Made by a program: the position numbers and the translations under genes. From the NCBI RefSeq assembly GCF_014212125.1, contig NZ_JACJVP010000044.1, positions 97,808 to 161,807 on the forward strand: a DNA stretch of 64,000 nucleotides. Direction: 5' to 3'. Every line of letters begins with the position of its first letter. Position 1 is the first letter of the stretch. Below the pieces are notes generated by a model. It saw only the letters and a list, made by a program, of their open reading frames with translations, did no database searches and had not been told where the DNA came from. Below, piece by piece: positions 7,720-15,715 of this stretch. The stretch is from Cohnella nanjingensis. GTDB taxonomy: Bacteria; Bacillota; Bacilli; Paenibacillales; Paenibacillaceae.

Positions 7720-8640
7720 ATGGAAAAGCGTCTGTCTCGAACGGATCTCATGTTTGCGCTAGGTTTTTTATTCCTGCTAGTCGTAGCGGTAGGAGCGTTT
7801 TTTTACGGCGTGAAAGTAGGTTCGGATCAGGCCAACGCCCGGCACGAGGCGTCGATCAAACCCGCGGGCGCCTCGAACGTCAAGCAGAGCGCGTATTCGC
7901 AGCAGGACCTCGTGTCCTTCTATCATACCGTATTTTTGCCGTATCGTGAATTTATGTCCGAATGGTCCGCGGCCCGGCAGCAATGGCTCTCCGACAGCAC
8001 CGTGGACCGCTCCGCCGCGCTGACTTCGCTGTCCAAGCGGGCCGCGGCCAAGTACGAGTCCGCCAAGGTCGCCTACGTGTCCGACGCCTCGCCGCTGCTC
8101 GCCAGCGCGCAGGACAACTATCTCAAGAGCCTGAAGCTGTTCTCGAGCAGCTTCTCGAAGCTGGCCGGCGCGGCCAACGACGGCACCGCCGCCACCATGT
8201 TCGACAAGCTGAACGCGGATGCCTTCTACAAAGAAGGCGTAAGCCAGCAGCTCGCCGCCCAGAAGCAATATTACGCGGCTATGCTCAAGTGGGGATCGTC
8301 GGTCGACGCGGACGTCCCGGATACCTATGCGATCCCGACCGTGATCGCCAATTCGACATGGAAGAGCCTGCCCCTCCTCGTCAAGAATATCGTCTCGGCG
8401 GAATATATGGAAGCCGGCCGCCAGAGCTACGACTTCCTGCCGCAGGATCTGACGGCGCGCATCGACCAATTCATCCAGTCCGGCCAAGCCGAGAAGATGA
8501 AGCAGCGCTCCATGGGCTCCATCGCGGACATGCTGACGGGCACCGATGCGGTGCGCGGCGGCGATTTCCTGTCGTTGAAGACCCGCCTGTACAACAACCA
8601 GACGCTTCCGCAGCTTCCCTTTTTCTCGCCGGATAACTGA
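7720..8640 (+). CDS. Hypothetical membrane-anchored extracellular protein
   Basis: The 306-residue protein has one N-terminal membrane anchor (about residues 8-30, MFALGFLFLLVVAVGAFFYG) and a largely helical, Ser/Ala/Gln-rich domain predicted outside the cell. There are no cysteines and no catalytic motif I recognise. AAGAGGAG lies 6 nt before the ATG. It stands between a divergent CPBP protease and serA, with serA on a separate promoter. Function unknown. Confidence 0.72.
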   Translation: MEKRLSRTDLMFALGFLFLLVVAVGAFFYGVKVGSDQANARHEASIKPAGASNVKQSAYSQQDLVSFYHTVFLPYREFMSEWSAARQQWLSDSTVDRSAALTSLSKRAAAKYESAKVAYVSDASPLLASAQDNYLKSLKLFSSSFSKLAGAANDGTAATMFDKLNADAFYKEGVSQQLAAQKQYYAAMLKWGSSVDADVPDTYAIPTVIANSTWKSLPLLVKNIVSAEYMEAGRQSYDFLPQDLTARIDQFIQSGQAEKMKQRSMGSIADMLTGTDAVRGGDFLSLKTRLYNNQTLPQLPFFSPDN

Positions 8641-8678
8641 TTTTACGCCAAAGGCCGCCAAATGTCTCACTTTCACCA

Positions 8679-8706
8679 TTGCAATTGCCCGTCCGGGTGC
8701 TATAAA
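8679..8706 (+). promoter_or_regulatory. Sigma-A-type promoter of serA
   Basis: TTGCAA (8679-8684) and TATAAA (8701-8706) are 16 bp apart. The expected start near 8713 gives a leader of about 100 nt that contains a terminator-like hairpin. Confidence 0.6.
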
Positions 8707-8731
8707 ATAGGAAAAGTTAGTTTTGCGAAGT

Positions 8732-8786
8732 CACCCTCAATGCACTGTTGGTCCGCTCCGGACCGCGGGGGATGAGGGTGTTTTCT
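8732..8786 (+). terminator. Attenuator-like terminator in the serA leader
   Basis: Outer arms CACCCTCA (8732-8739) and TGAGGGTG (8773-8780) enclose an inner stem GGTCCG/CGGACC (8750-8764) and are followed by TTTTCT. It lies between the promoter and the serA start, so read-through must be conditional. No complete T-box sequence is present. Confidence 0.65.
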
Positions 8787-8814
8787 ATATTCCGGTTCAA
8801 GTAGGGGGATAACC

Positions 8815-10407
8815 ATGTTTAAAGTATTGGTATCGGATCCGATCAGCGATTTGGGCATTTCGCTGCTGGTCGAAGCTTCGGACATCGCCATCGACAAGAA
8901 GACCGGCCTCTCCGAGGACGAGCTCGTCGCGATCATCGGCGAATACGACGCCCTTCTCGTCCGCAGCCAGACCCGCGTCACCGAGCGGATCATGAACGCG
9001 GGCAAGCAGCTGAAGGTCATCGGCCGCGCCGGCGTCGGCGTGGACAACATCGATCTCGATGCGGCGACCAAACGCGGGATCATCGTCATCAACGCGCCGG
9101 ACGGCAACACCATCACCACCTGCGAGCATACGTTCGCCATGATGATGGCGCTCGCCCGTCATATCCCCCAAGCTTACGCCAAGACGGTCGGCGGCGTCTG
9201 GGACCGCAAGTCGTTCGTCGGCGTCGAACTGCGCAACAAAGTGCTGGGCGTGCTCGGCATGGGCCGGATCGGGAGCGAAGTCGCGGCCCGCGCCAAGGCG
9301 TTCGGCATGACCGTTCTCGGCTATGATCCGTTCCTGACGGAAGAGCGCGCAGAGAAGCTCGGCGTGAAGCTGGCGACCGTGGAAGACGTCGTTCGCGAAG
9401 CCGACTTCATCACCGTGCATACGCCGCTGACGCCGGAGACCCGCCACATGATCGGCAAGGACCAGTTCTCGCGCATCAAGCCGGGCGTCCGCATCGTGAA
9501 CTGCGCGCGCGGCGGCATCATCGACGAGCTGGCGCTCGTCGAAGCGATCGACGCCGGCGTCGTGGCCGGCGCCGCATTCGACGTCTTCGAGGAGGAGCCG
9601 CCGGCGCCGGATCATCCGTTCCTGAAGCACCCGAAGATCATCGTGACGCCACACTTGGGCGCCTCCACCATCGAAGCGCAGGAGAACGTCGCGATCGACG
9701 TGTCCGAGCAGCTGCTTCATATTTTGCGCAACGAACCCTACAAAAATGCCGTCAACATGCCGCCCGTTCCGGCTGACGTGCTGTCCAAGCTGGAGCCGTA
9801 CTTCGCCCTCGGCCGCAAGCTCGGAAGCTTCGCAGCGCAGATCACCGAAGGACCGGTCAAGGAGATCGTCGTCAGCTACGCCGGCGAATTAGCCGACGTC
9901 GACACGAACCCGCTTACCCGCTATGTCGTTCAAGGCGTGCTCGCCCATCATCTCGGCTCCGATCAAGTCAACGCGGTGAACGCGATGCATCTGGCCAAGA
10001 CGCGCGAAGTGAACATCGTGGTCAACAAATCGCAAGCCTCCAAGGGCTTCACCAACCTGGTCTCCGTGACGCTCCGCACGGGCCGCGAGGAGCGCATGGT
10101 CGCAGGCGCCCTGCTGAACGGCTTCGGTCCGCGCGTAACGCAAATCGACAAGTTCCCGGTGGACGTCGAGCCGCAAGGCCATGTCCTGCTCATCTCCCAT
10201 CATGACAAACCGGGGATCATCGGACGCGTCGGCACGCTGCTCGGCGGCAACGACGTGAACATCGCCACGATGCAGGTCGGGCGGAAGATCGTCGGCGGCG
10301 CCGCGATCATGGTGCTTGGCGTCGACAAGGCCGTTCCGAAGGAAGTGCTCCAGAAGGTCGCCGATCTGCCGGATCTGACGACCGCCAAAGAGATTCAGCT
10401 GCTGTAA
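8815..10407 (+). CDS. serA: D-3-phosphoglycerate dehydrogenase
   Basis: Oxidises 3-phosphoglycerate with NAD+, the first step of serine synthesis. The 530-residue protein is the long form. It has a substrate domain split around a Rossmann domain (VLGMGRIGSEVAARAKAFG), the active-site Arg in NCARGGIIDE, Glu in FEEEPP and His in TPHLGAST. An intervening ASB domain (about 330-450) and a C-terminal ACT domain (about 455-530, beginning HVLLISHHDKPGIIGRVG) follow. AGGGGGA precedes the ATG. The leader hairpin suggests attenuation. Confidence 0.97.
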   Translation: MFKVLVSDPISDLGISLLVEASDIAIDKKTGLSEDELVAIIGEYDALLVRSQTRVTERIMNAGKQLKVIGRAGVGVDNIDLDAATKRGIIVINAPDGNTITTCEHTFAMMMALARHIPQAYAKTVGGVWDRKSFVGVELRNKVLGVLGMGRIGSEVAARAKAFGMTVLGYDPFLTEERAEKLGVKLATVEDVVREADFITVHTPLTPETRHMIGKDQFSRIKPGVRIVNCARGGIIDELALVEAIDAGVVAGAAFDVFEEEPPAPDHPFLKHPKIIVTPHLGASTIEAQENVAIDVSEQLLHILRNEPYKNAVNMPPVPADVLSKLEPYFALGRKLGSFAAQITEGPVKEIVVSYAGELADVDTNPLTRYVVQGVLAHHLGSDQVNAVNAMHLAKTREVNIVVNKSQASKGFTNLVSVTLRTGREERMVAGALLNGFGPRVTQIDKFPVDVEPQGHVLLISHHDKPGIIGRVGTLLGGNDVNIATMQVGRKIVGGAAIMVLGVDKAVPKEVLQKVADLPDLTTAKEIQLL

Positions 10408-10449
10408 GGCAAAGCCGTACTGCTATTAACTTAACGATACCGTTCAACC

Positions 10450-10497
10450 AAGAACCTCCGGTCGCGCGCCGCGCGATGCCGGAGGTTCTTTTCGTTT
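10450..10497 (+). terminator. Terminator of serA
   Basis: Arms aagaacctccgg (10450-10461) and ccggaggttctt (10479-10490) are followed by TTCGTTTCC. It may also serve the convergent SDR gene. Confidence 0.8.
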
Positions 10498-10530
10498 CCT
10501 TCATGGGGGGAGCGCGCTCTGCGCTTCGCT

Positions 10531-11376
10531 CTATTGCTTGACCGATGTCGTCTGAGGCGCGTCCAGACTCGCTTGGCGGGCTACCCTGCACACGAGCCGC
10601 ATCAGCTTCCGGTGGACCGACGGGAACAAGGCGAAGAACACGTCCATCGTGCGGCGGAGCGGCATCGGACAGATAATCGGCTCGTTGCGCTCCAACCCGG
10701 CGATGGCGATGCGCGCGAACCGGGCCGGGCTCATCGGCTTCTGCTTGCGTATCTGCTCCATGACCTTCGCCCGGTCCACGCCGATCGCCTCTCCGGTGGC
10801 ATGAATCGGCGTATCGACGAACGCCGGGCAGAAGGCGCTTACCTTGATCCCGTACGCCTCCGCCTCGTAATGCAGCGAAGTCGTGAGACCGACGATCGCA
10901 TGCTTGGTCGTGGCGTAAGCGGCGGCCGTCGGCGAGGGACCGAGTCCCGTTGCCGAAGCCGTATTCGCGATATGGCCGAAGCCCTGCGCCTTCATGAGGC
11001 GGTAAGCCGCCTGCGTACCGTGGATGACGCCCCATAGATTCACGTTCACGATCCGCTCCCAATGCGCGTTCGACATCGCGTAGAGTTCGCCGTACATGCC
11101 GATGCCCGCGTTGTTGAACATATAGTCCAATCGGCCGAATTCCTTGAAGGTTTCGGCGATCAGCCCCTCGACTTGCGCCCGGTCCGTCACGTCCAGCCGG
11201 GCGAAGCGCGCCAAACCTCCGTCCGCGACGATATCCGAGGCCGCCCGCTCCCCTGCTTCCGCATCTAAGTCGGCGATGACGACGAAGACGCGTTTCTGCG
11301 CCAGTTCCTGTCCCAGCGCCTTGCCGATCCCCGAAGCGCCCCCGGTTACGATCGCGACGGTCTGTGAAAATGTCAT
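10531..11376 (-). CDS. SDR-family oxidoreductase
   Basis: Short-chain dehydrogenase/reductase of 281 residues, NAD(P)-dependent; substrate unknown. The nucleotide-binding motif is VTGGASGIGKALG near the N-terminus; an Asp after the second strand (VIADLDAEAG) suggests NAD(H) preference. NNAG and the catalytic YATTKHA (Tyr-x-x-x-Lys) are present. The C-terminal 40 residues are longer than in minimal SDRs. It is the second gene after a TetR regulator, and its upstream region holds a palindrome like the one ahead of that regulator, so it is the probable target. GGAGGGG lies 8 nt before the ATG. Confidence 0.88.
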   Translation of the reverse strand: MTFSQTVAIVTGGASGIGKALGQELAQKRVFVVIADLDAEAGERAASDIVADGGLARFARLDVTDRAQVEGLIAETFKEFGRLDYMFNNAGIGMYGELYAMSNAHWERIVNVNLWGVIHGTQAAYRLMKAQGFGHIANTASATGLGPSPTAAAYATTKHAIVGLTTSLHYEAEAYGIKVSAFCPAFVDTPIHATGEAIGVDRAKVMEQIRKQKPMSPARFARIAIAGLERNEPIICPMPLRRTMDVFFALFPSVHRKLMRLVCRVARQASLDAPQTTSVKQ

Positions 11377-11420
11377 ATTCGAATCCCCTCCTGAAACATC
11401 ACGTCATCAACATTCGAATA

Positions 11421-11440
11421 ATTAGTACGATCGTTCTAAT
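11421..11440 (-). promoter_or_regulatory. TetR-type operator ahead of the SDR gene
   Basis: ATTAGTACGATCGTTCTAAT is a 20-bp palindrome with one mismatch pair, 45 bp upstream of the SDR start. It shares ACGATCGTTCTAAT with the site at 12072. Confidence 0.7.
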
Positions 11441-11461
11441 TAGAGCGGCGAAATCCCCGTC

Positions 11462-12061
11462 TTACTTGGAGATTCCGCGTAGGAAAATCGCCACGCTCTG
11501 TCTGAACAGGTGCGCCAGCGCCTCCTCCTCCATCGTGAACACGTGCTGGCATAACGCGCCGAGCAGCGTGCCGAACAGATAGGTCGCGGCCTGCAAGTCT
11601 TCGATCTCGAACTCGCCGCTGTCGATCCCCTGCCGGAAAAGATCCCCGTACGCCTGCATGGGCGTCGCTGCGAGGCCGTAAAGCGCCTGGAGCGTCCCGG
11701 GATCCGTCGACGGATTCGCGGCCAGTTCCTGACCGGCCTTAAGCAGCGGCGTCTTGTAGTTGTGCTGAACGAAGCGGGCGATCGCATAGAGCTTGTCTGC
11801 GGCCGACGCGTCGTATGCGGCCGATACGGAAGCCCACTTCTCGCCCCATGCCCGCATCCCTTCCTCGGCCAGGTGGACGAACAGCTTTTCCTTGTTCTCG
11901 AAGTGATAATAGACATGTCCCTTGCTGAACCCCGATGCCCGCGAGATGTCGGAGATCGACGTCCCCGCGAACCCTTGCTGCGAAAAAAGTTGCGCCGCTT
12001 TTTCCGCGATGGTCTTGCGCGTCGCATCGCTATCGTAATGACGTTTCAATCGGCTAGCCAC
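11462..12061 (-). CDS. TetR/AcrR-family transcriptional regulator
   Basis: A 199-residue repressor with an N-terminal TetR helix-turn-helix (AAQLFSQQGFAGTSISDISR, then FSKGHVYYHFENKEKL) and a divergent C-terminal ligand domain (about 70-199). It starts at a GTG (12061) with a weak ribosome-binding site only 10 nt below the palindrome at 12072-12090, so autorepression is likely. The next gene is the SDR oxidoreductase with the same palindrome, which suggests a one-regulator, one-enzyme unit. The ligand is unknown. Confidence 0.88.
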   Translation of the reverse strand: MASRLKRHYDSDATRKTIAEKAAQLFSQQGFAGTSISDISRASGFSKGHVYYHFENKEKLFVHLAEEGMRAWGEKWASVSAAYDASAADKLYAIARFVQHNYKTPLLKAGQELAANPSTDPGTLQALYGLAATPMQAYGDLFRQGIDSGEFEIEDLQAATYLFGTLLGALCQHVFTMEEEALAHLFRQSVAIFLRGISK

Positions 12062-12071
12062 CTTCGGATCA

Positions 12072-12090
12072 ATCGAACGATCGTTCTAAT
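12072..12090 (-). promoter_or_regulatory. TetR-type operator ahead of the regulator gene
   Basis: ATCGAACGATCGTTCTAAT contains the perfect palindrome GAACGATCGTTC and matches the site at 11421-11440 over ACGATCGTTCTAAT. Position just upstream of the regulator start suggests autoregulation. Confidence 0.7.
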
Positions 12091-12185
12091 ACAGCATACA
12101 AAATCTCCCACGCGCGCACAAGCGCAAGCGAACCTTGTTCACAAAGAAGTCACCGGCTTCGACGCCGGGCGCCTTGCGCCGGCGC

Positions 12186-12218
12186 AAAAACGAAAAAGCA
12201 CGCCGCGCGGGCGTGCTA
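12186..12218 (-). terminator. Terminator of the res operon
   Basis: Arms agcacgc (12197-12203) and gcgtgct (12211-12217) are followed on the minus strand by TTTTTCGTTTTT, 33 bp past the resE stop. Confidence 0.75.
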
Positions 12219-12249
12219 CTCCGTTCTCGGTCCGTTCCGGACACTCGGC

Positions 12250-13677
12250 CTAACGGGCCCCCGTTGGCAAGCGCAGCGTGAACGTTGTGCCTTCGCCCAG
12301 CGTGCTGGCGGCCGAGATCGTGCCGCCGTGCGCCTCCACCAGATTCCTTACGATGGCCAGTCCCAAGCCGGTACCCACGTTGGAGTTCCGCTTGCGCGCT
12401 TTATCCGCTTTGTAGAACCGTTCGAAGATGTAAGGCAAATCGTCGGCAGGAATCCCCTGCCCTTCGTCGGCGATCGCGATCTCCAGCACCTCGCCCTTGG
12501 GACCCGGCAGCCGGTTCGCCCCGATCCGGATCGCTGCCCCGGCCGGCGTATGCCGGAACGCGTTGTCGAGCAAGTTCGTGAGCACCTGCTCCAACCGGTC
12601 GACGTCGGCCGATGCCAGCGTCAGGCGGGTCTCGTCCCCCGTCAGCGTCAGCGCGATCTCGCGGTCCTTGGCCATGGCCGAGAACTTCCGGTAGACCCGG
12701 CTCAGCAGCGCATTCACGTCCACTTCCTGCAGCGACATCTCCATGTACCCGGCTTCCATCCGGGCCAGATCGAGGAGGTCCTTGACGAGCCGTCCCATGC
12801 GGAGCGATTCGTCATGGATGACCTGAACGAGCGCCTTCCGCTCTTCGGGCGAGGCGGCGATGTCGTCCAGCAGCGCCTCGCTGTAGCCTTGTACCATCGA
12901 CAGCGGCGTGCGGATCTCGTGCGAGACGTTCGCGACGAAGTCCTTGCGCATTTTGTCGACGCGGAACTCTTCGGTCACGTCCCGAAGGACGGCGACGGCG
13001 CCCCGGACGCCCTCATCTTCATTCGAAGCGAGCGGCGACATGACGACGGACCAGACGCCGTTCTGGACGTGAAGCTTGCCGTTGTACTCCTGCCCTTTCT
13101 CGATCACGTTGACGTACGTCTCCCTAAGCGGACCCGGCACCTGGTCGTGACCTCCCTCCTCTTCGTCCTGCCAATCCAACGCGAACCAAGCGTCCAAGAG
13201 ATGCTGTCCCTGCGGATTGGTCAGCTTGACCTTGCCCTCCGCGTCGAAGAGCAGGACGGCATCGGTCATGCTGCGCAAGACGCTGTTCAGCTGATCACGC
13301 TCGTGCTGGATGTCCCGGATGAGCGCATCCAACTCCGAAGCCATCTGGTTGAACGTATTGGCCAGCTCGCCGATCTCGTCGGAGGATCTTATCGCCAGGC
13401 GCGTCGAGTATTCGCCTTGGGCGACGCGGTCGGCCGCATCCTTCATCTCCCGCAGCGGCTGCGTGATCTTCGTCAGCAGGAAGAAGGCGAAGAACGTCGT
13501 CAGCAGGAATCCGACGGCGCCGGCATAGATGAAGAGATGCTTGATCTGGACGAGCGAATCGGTCAGCGTCACGTCGATGACCTTCAGCAGGAACAAGCCT
13601 ACCGTCGAGATGACGACCGCGACGAGCAGCATGATCGTCAGCCAAAGCTTGCCGACGACGGTTCTCCAGATCGCCAT
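12250..13677 (-). CDS. resE: Sensor histidine kinase ResE (short form)
   Basis: Kinase partner of ResD, controlling genes for low-oxygen and nitrate respiration. The 475-residue protein has TM1 (about 10-32) and TM2 (about 46-68) joined by a loop of only about 14 residues. A HAMP domain (to about 122), a PAS-like domain (about 125-240), HisKA with NVSHEIRTPL (His253) and a HATPase domain (N, G1 DEGQGIP, G2 GTGLGLAI) follow. From memory, B. subtilis ResE is about 589 residues with an extracytoplasmic domain that is missing here, so signal sensing must be through PAS, HAMP or membrane. It begins 3 nt after resD. Confidence 0.93.
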   Translation of the reverse strand: MAIWRTVVGKLWLTIMLLVAVVISTVGLFLLKVIDVTLTDSLVQIKHLFIYAGAVGFLLTTFFAFFLLTKITQPLREMKDAADRVAQGEYSTRLAIRSSDEIGELANTFNQMASELDALIRDIQHERDQLNSVLRSMTDAVLLFDAEGKVKLTNPQGQHLLDAWFALDWQDEEEGGHDQVPGPLRETYVNVIEKGQEYNGKLHVQNGVWSVVMSPLASNEDEGVRGAVAVLRDVTEEFRVDKMRKDFVANVSHEIRTPLSMVQGYSEALLDDIAASPEERKALVQVIHDESLRMGRLVKDLLDLARMEAGYMEMSLQEVDVNALLSRVYRKFSAMAKDREIALTLTGDETRLTLASADVDRLEQVLTNLLDNAFRHTPAGAAIRIGANRLPGPKGEVLEIAIADEGQGIPADDLPYIFERFYKADKARKRNSNVGTGLGLAIVRNLVEAHGGTISAASTLGEGTTFTLRLPTGAR

Positions 13678-13680
13678 CGC

Positions 13681-14394
13681 TTACTTCGCCACCTCGAGCT
13701 TGTATCCGACGCCCCAGACGGTCGTGATCATCGACGCCGCTTCGGTCGATACCCGGTTCAGCTTCTCGCGAAGCCGCTTCACGTGCGTATCGACGGTCCG
13801 CAGATCGCCGAAGAAGTCGTAGTTCCAGACATCCTTCAGCAGGTCCTCGCGCGAGAAGACTTTGTCCGGAGAGCTCGCGAGATAGTGGAGCAGCTCGTAT
13901 TCCTTCGGAGTCAGGTTGACCTCCTGGCCGCCGGCGGTCACGCGGTGAGCGTCGTGCTCGATGACCAGGTGGGGGAAAACGATGTTGTTGCTGGTGTTCA
14001 GCTCCTTGGAGAGGAACGCGGTTGCCGACGAACGGCGCAGAATCGCTTTGATCCGGAAGATCACCTCGCGCGGGCTGAACGGCTTCACGACATAGTCGTC
14101 GGCGCCGACCTCGAAGCCTTGCACGCGATTGACTTCCTCGCCTTTCGCCGTCAGCATGATGATCGGCGTCGCCTTCGTCTGCCGCAGCCGCGTACACACT
14201 TCCATGCCGTCGATACCCGGCAGCATGAGATCGAGGACGATCAGATCGAATTCCTCCTGCTGCGCCCGGCGAAGGGCGGTCTCCCCGTCCTCCGCCTCTT
14301 CGATGGCGTAACCTTCTTTCTCCAGATACATCCGCAGCAGCCGGCGAATCCGCTCTTCATCGTCGACGACCAATATCCGATTGCCTTGATTCAT
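13681..14394 (-). CDS. resD: Response regulator ResD
   Basis: OmpR-type transcription factor activated by ResE. The 237-residue protein has a receiver domain with acidic pocket VVDDEE, phosphoacceptor Asp55 (VLDLMLPG), Thr/Lys signatures (MLTAKGEE, VVKPF), and a winged-helix domain (about 138-235) with VFSREDLLKDVWNYDF and VDTHVKRLREKL. It sits in the resA-B-C-D-E order of B. subtilis. The operon is probably subject to its own product, but no operator can be assigned by eye. Confidence 0.96.
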   Translation of the reverse strand: MNQGNRILVVDDEERIRRLLRMYLEKEGYAIEEAEDGETALRRAQQEEFDLIVLDLMLPGIDGMEVCTRLRQTKATPIIMLTAKGEEVNRVQGFEVGADDYVVKPFSPREVIFRIKAILRRSSATAFLSKELNTSNNIVFPHLVIEHDAHRVTAGGQEVNLTPKEYELLHYLASSPDKVFSREDLLKDVWNYDFFGDLRTVDTHVKRLREKLNRVSTEAASMITTVWGVGYKLEVAK

Positions 14395-14455
14395 GCGAGA
14401 CGACCCCTTTCCACGATTGGATTCGGCAATTCTCTATACGTACGCTGGCTGTCGC

Positions 14456-15715
14456 TTAAGCGCCGGCATAGGAATGCAAGCCCGCGATAACCAGGTTGAC
14501 CCCGATGAGGGTGAAGAGGACGACGAGGAAGCCGATGACGGCGAGCCACGCCGAACGCGTCCCCTGCCAGCCGCGAGAGAGACGCAGATGCAGATAGGCG
14601 CTGTAGAAGAGCCAGGTGATAAGCGCCCAGACTTCCTTCGGATCCCATCCCCAGAAGCGGGACCAAGCGATCTGCGCCCAGATCATCGCGAAGATGAGCG
14701 CCCCGAGCGTGAAGATCGGGAAGCCGATCGCGATGGCGCGGTAGCTAATCTCGTCCAGATCCTCCGGATCGATGTCGCCCAGATACGGATGAATGCGGGC
14801 GGCCAGCGGCTTGCGGGAGATCAGGCGAAGCACCGCGTACAGGATCAAGCCGGAGAGGACCGACCAGATGACCGTGTTGAGCTTGCGTCCCGCGTTGACG
14901 CCGTTCATCCAGGAAGGCGCTTCGAACAGAGGCTCCTTCATGCCGAGGAAGGCGTCCATCGAGAGCTTTTCGCTATTATAAGGTTTGACGATCGGAGGCA
15001 GTCCGTATTCGACGGTCTGCACTTTGGAGTGTTCGACGCCCTGCTGGTCGATCGACACCGACTCTTGCTGGAACTTGGCTTCGTAGCCGCCCGCGCGGAA
15101 GCCGAACACCGCCACGAGGAAGCCGACGATGATGACCATGAAGAAGAGGACGAACTCCGTCCACCGCTGCTCGCGGCGTCCCTTCTTGTCCGTGCGGGAG
15201 AAGTCCACGACGCGCAGCAGCTGAACGAGCGCCGCCGCGAACCCGACCGCGAAGAACGCTTCCCCCGTCGCCGCCGTCGTGACGTGAATTTTCAGCCAGT
15301 AGTTGTTCAGGGCAGGAATCAGCGGCTGGACTTCCGAAGGGAAAACGGAAGCATAAGCGACGATGATGACCACGAGCGGGAGCGCGAAGGCGCCCAGCAA
15401 GTTGTTCTTGTAGATGAGATGAACGATAATGAACGCGAACATGATTGCCATGGCCAGGAAGGTCATGAACTCGTACATATTGCTGGTCGGGATGTGCCCG
15501 CCGCCTGCCCAGCGGGTGAAGAAGAAGGTTAGATGCGCGGCCCAGCCGAGAATGGCGGTCGCGAAGGCGATCCGGCCCCAGCGGCGGTTGTGGGCTTCGG
15601 GATCGCGATTGCTCCAGCGCTTGCCGCCGATCGCTACCGCATAGAAGATAAACGCGGCACAATAAAGAAAGAACGCGATTATAAACGCCGTGCTGCTAAT
15701 GTCCAACCAATTCAA
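14456..15715 (-). CDS. resC: Cytochrome c biogenesis protein ResC (CcsA-type)
   Basis: Membrane part of the system II haem delivery and ligation machinery with ResB. The 419-residue protein has about eight membrane segments and the tryptophan-rich haem-handling motif WGWDPKEVWALITWLFYSAY near the C-terminus. Conserved His residues are in HLTFFFTRW and RIHPYLG regions. It starts at a TTG (15715) preceded by AGGAGGAG; the start overlaps the end of resB by 4 nt, indicating translational coupling. Confidence 0.95.
   Translation of the reverse strand: MNWLDISSTAFIIAFFLYCAAFIFYAVAIGGKRWSNRDPEAHNRRWGRIAFATAILGWAAHLTFFFTRWAGGGHIPTSNMYEFMTFLAMAIMFAFIIVHLIYKNNLLGAFALPLVVIIVAYASVFPSEVQPLIPALNNYWLKIHVTTAATGEAFFAVGFAAALVQLLRVVDFSRTDKKGRREQRWTEFVLFFMVIIVGFLVAVFGFRAGGYEAKFQQESVSIDQQGVEHSKVQTVEYGLPPIVKPYNSEKLSMDAFLGMKEPLFEAPSWMNGVNAGRKLNTVIWSVLSGLILYAVLRLISRKPLAARIHPYLGDIDPEDLDEISYRAIAIGFPIFTLGALIFAMIWAQIAWSRFWGWDPKEVWALITWLFYSAYLHLRLSRGWQGTRSAWLAVIGFLVVLFTLIGVNLVIAGLHSYAGA

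Noticed and set aside
8700..8814. T-box leader for serA
   Set aside because: The leader is too short and the conserved AGGGTGGnACCGCG block is not present; only a partial GGACCGCGG resemblance was seen.
12328..14490. 720-codon plus-strand ORF opposite resE-resD
   Set aside because: Antisense frame of two clear genes; composition and lack of motifs mark it as a shadow.
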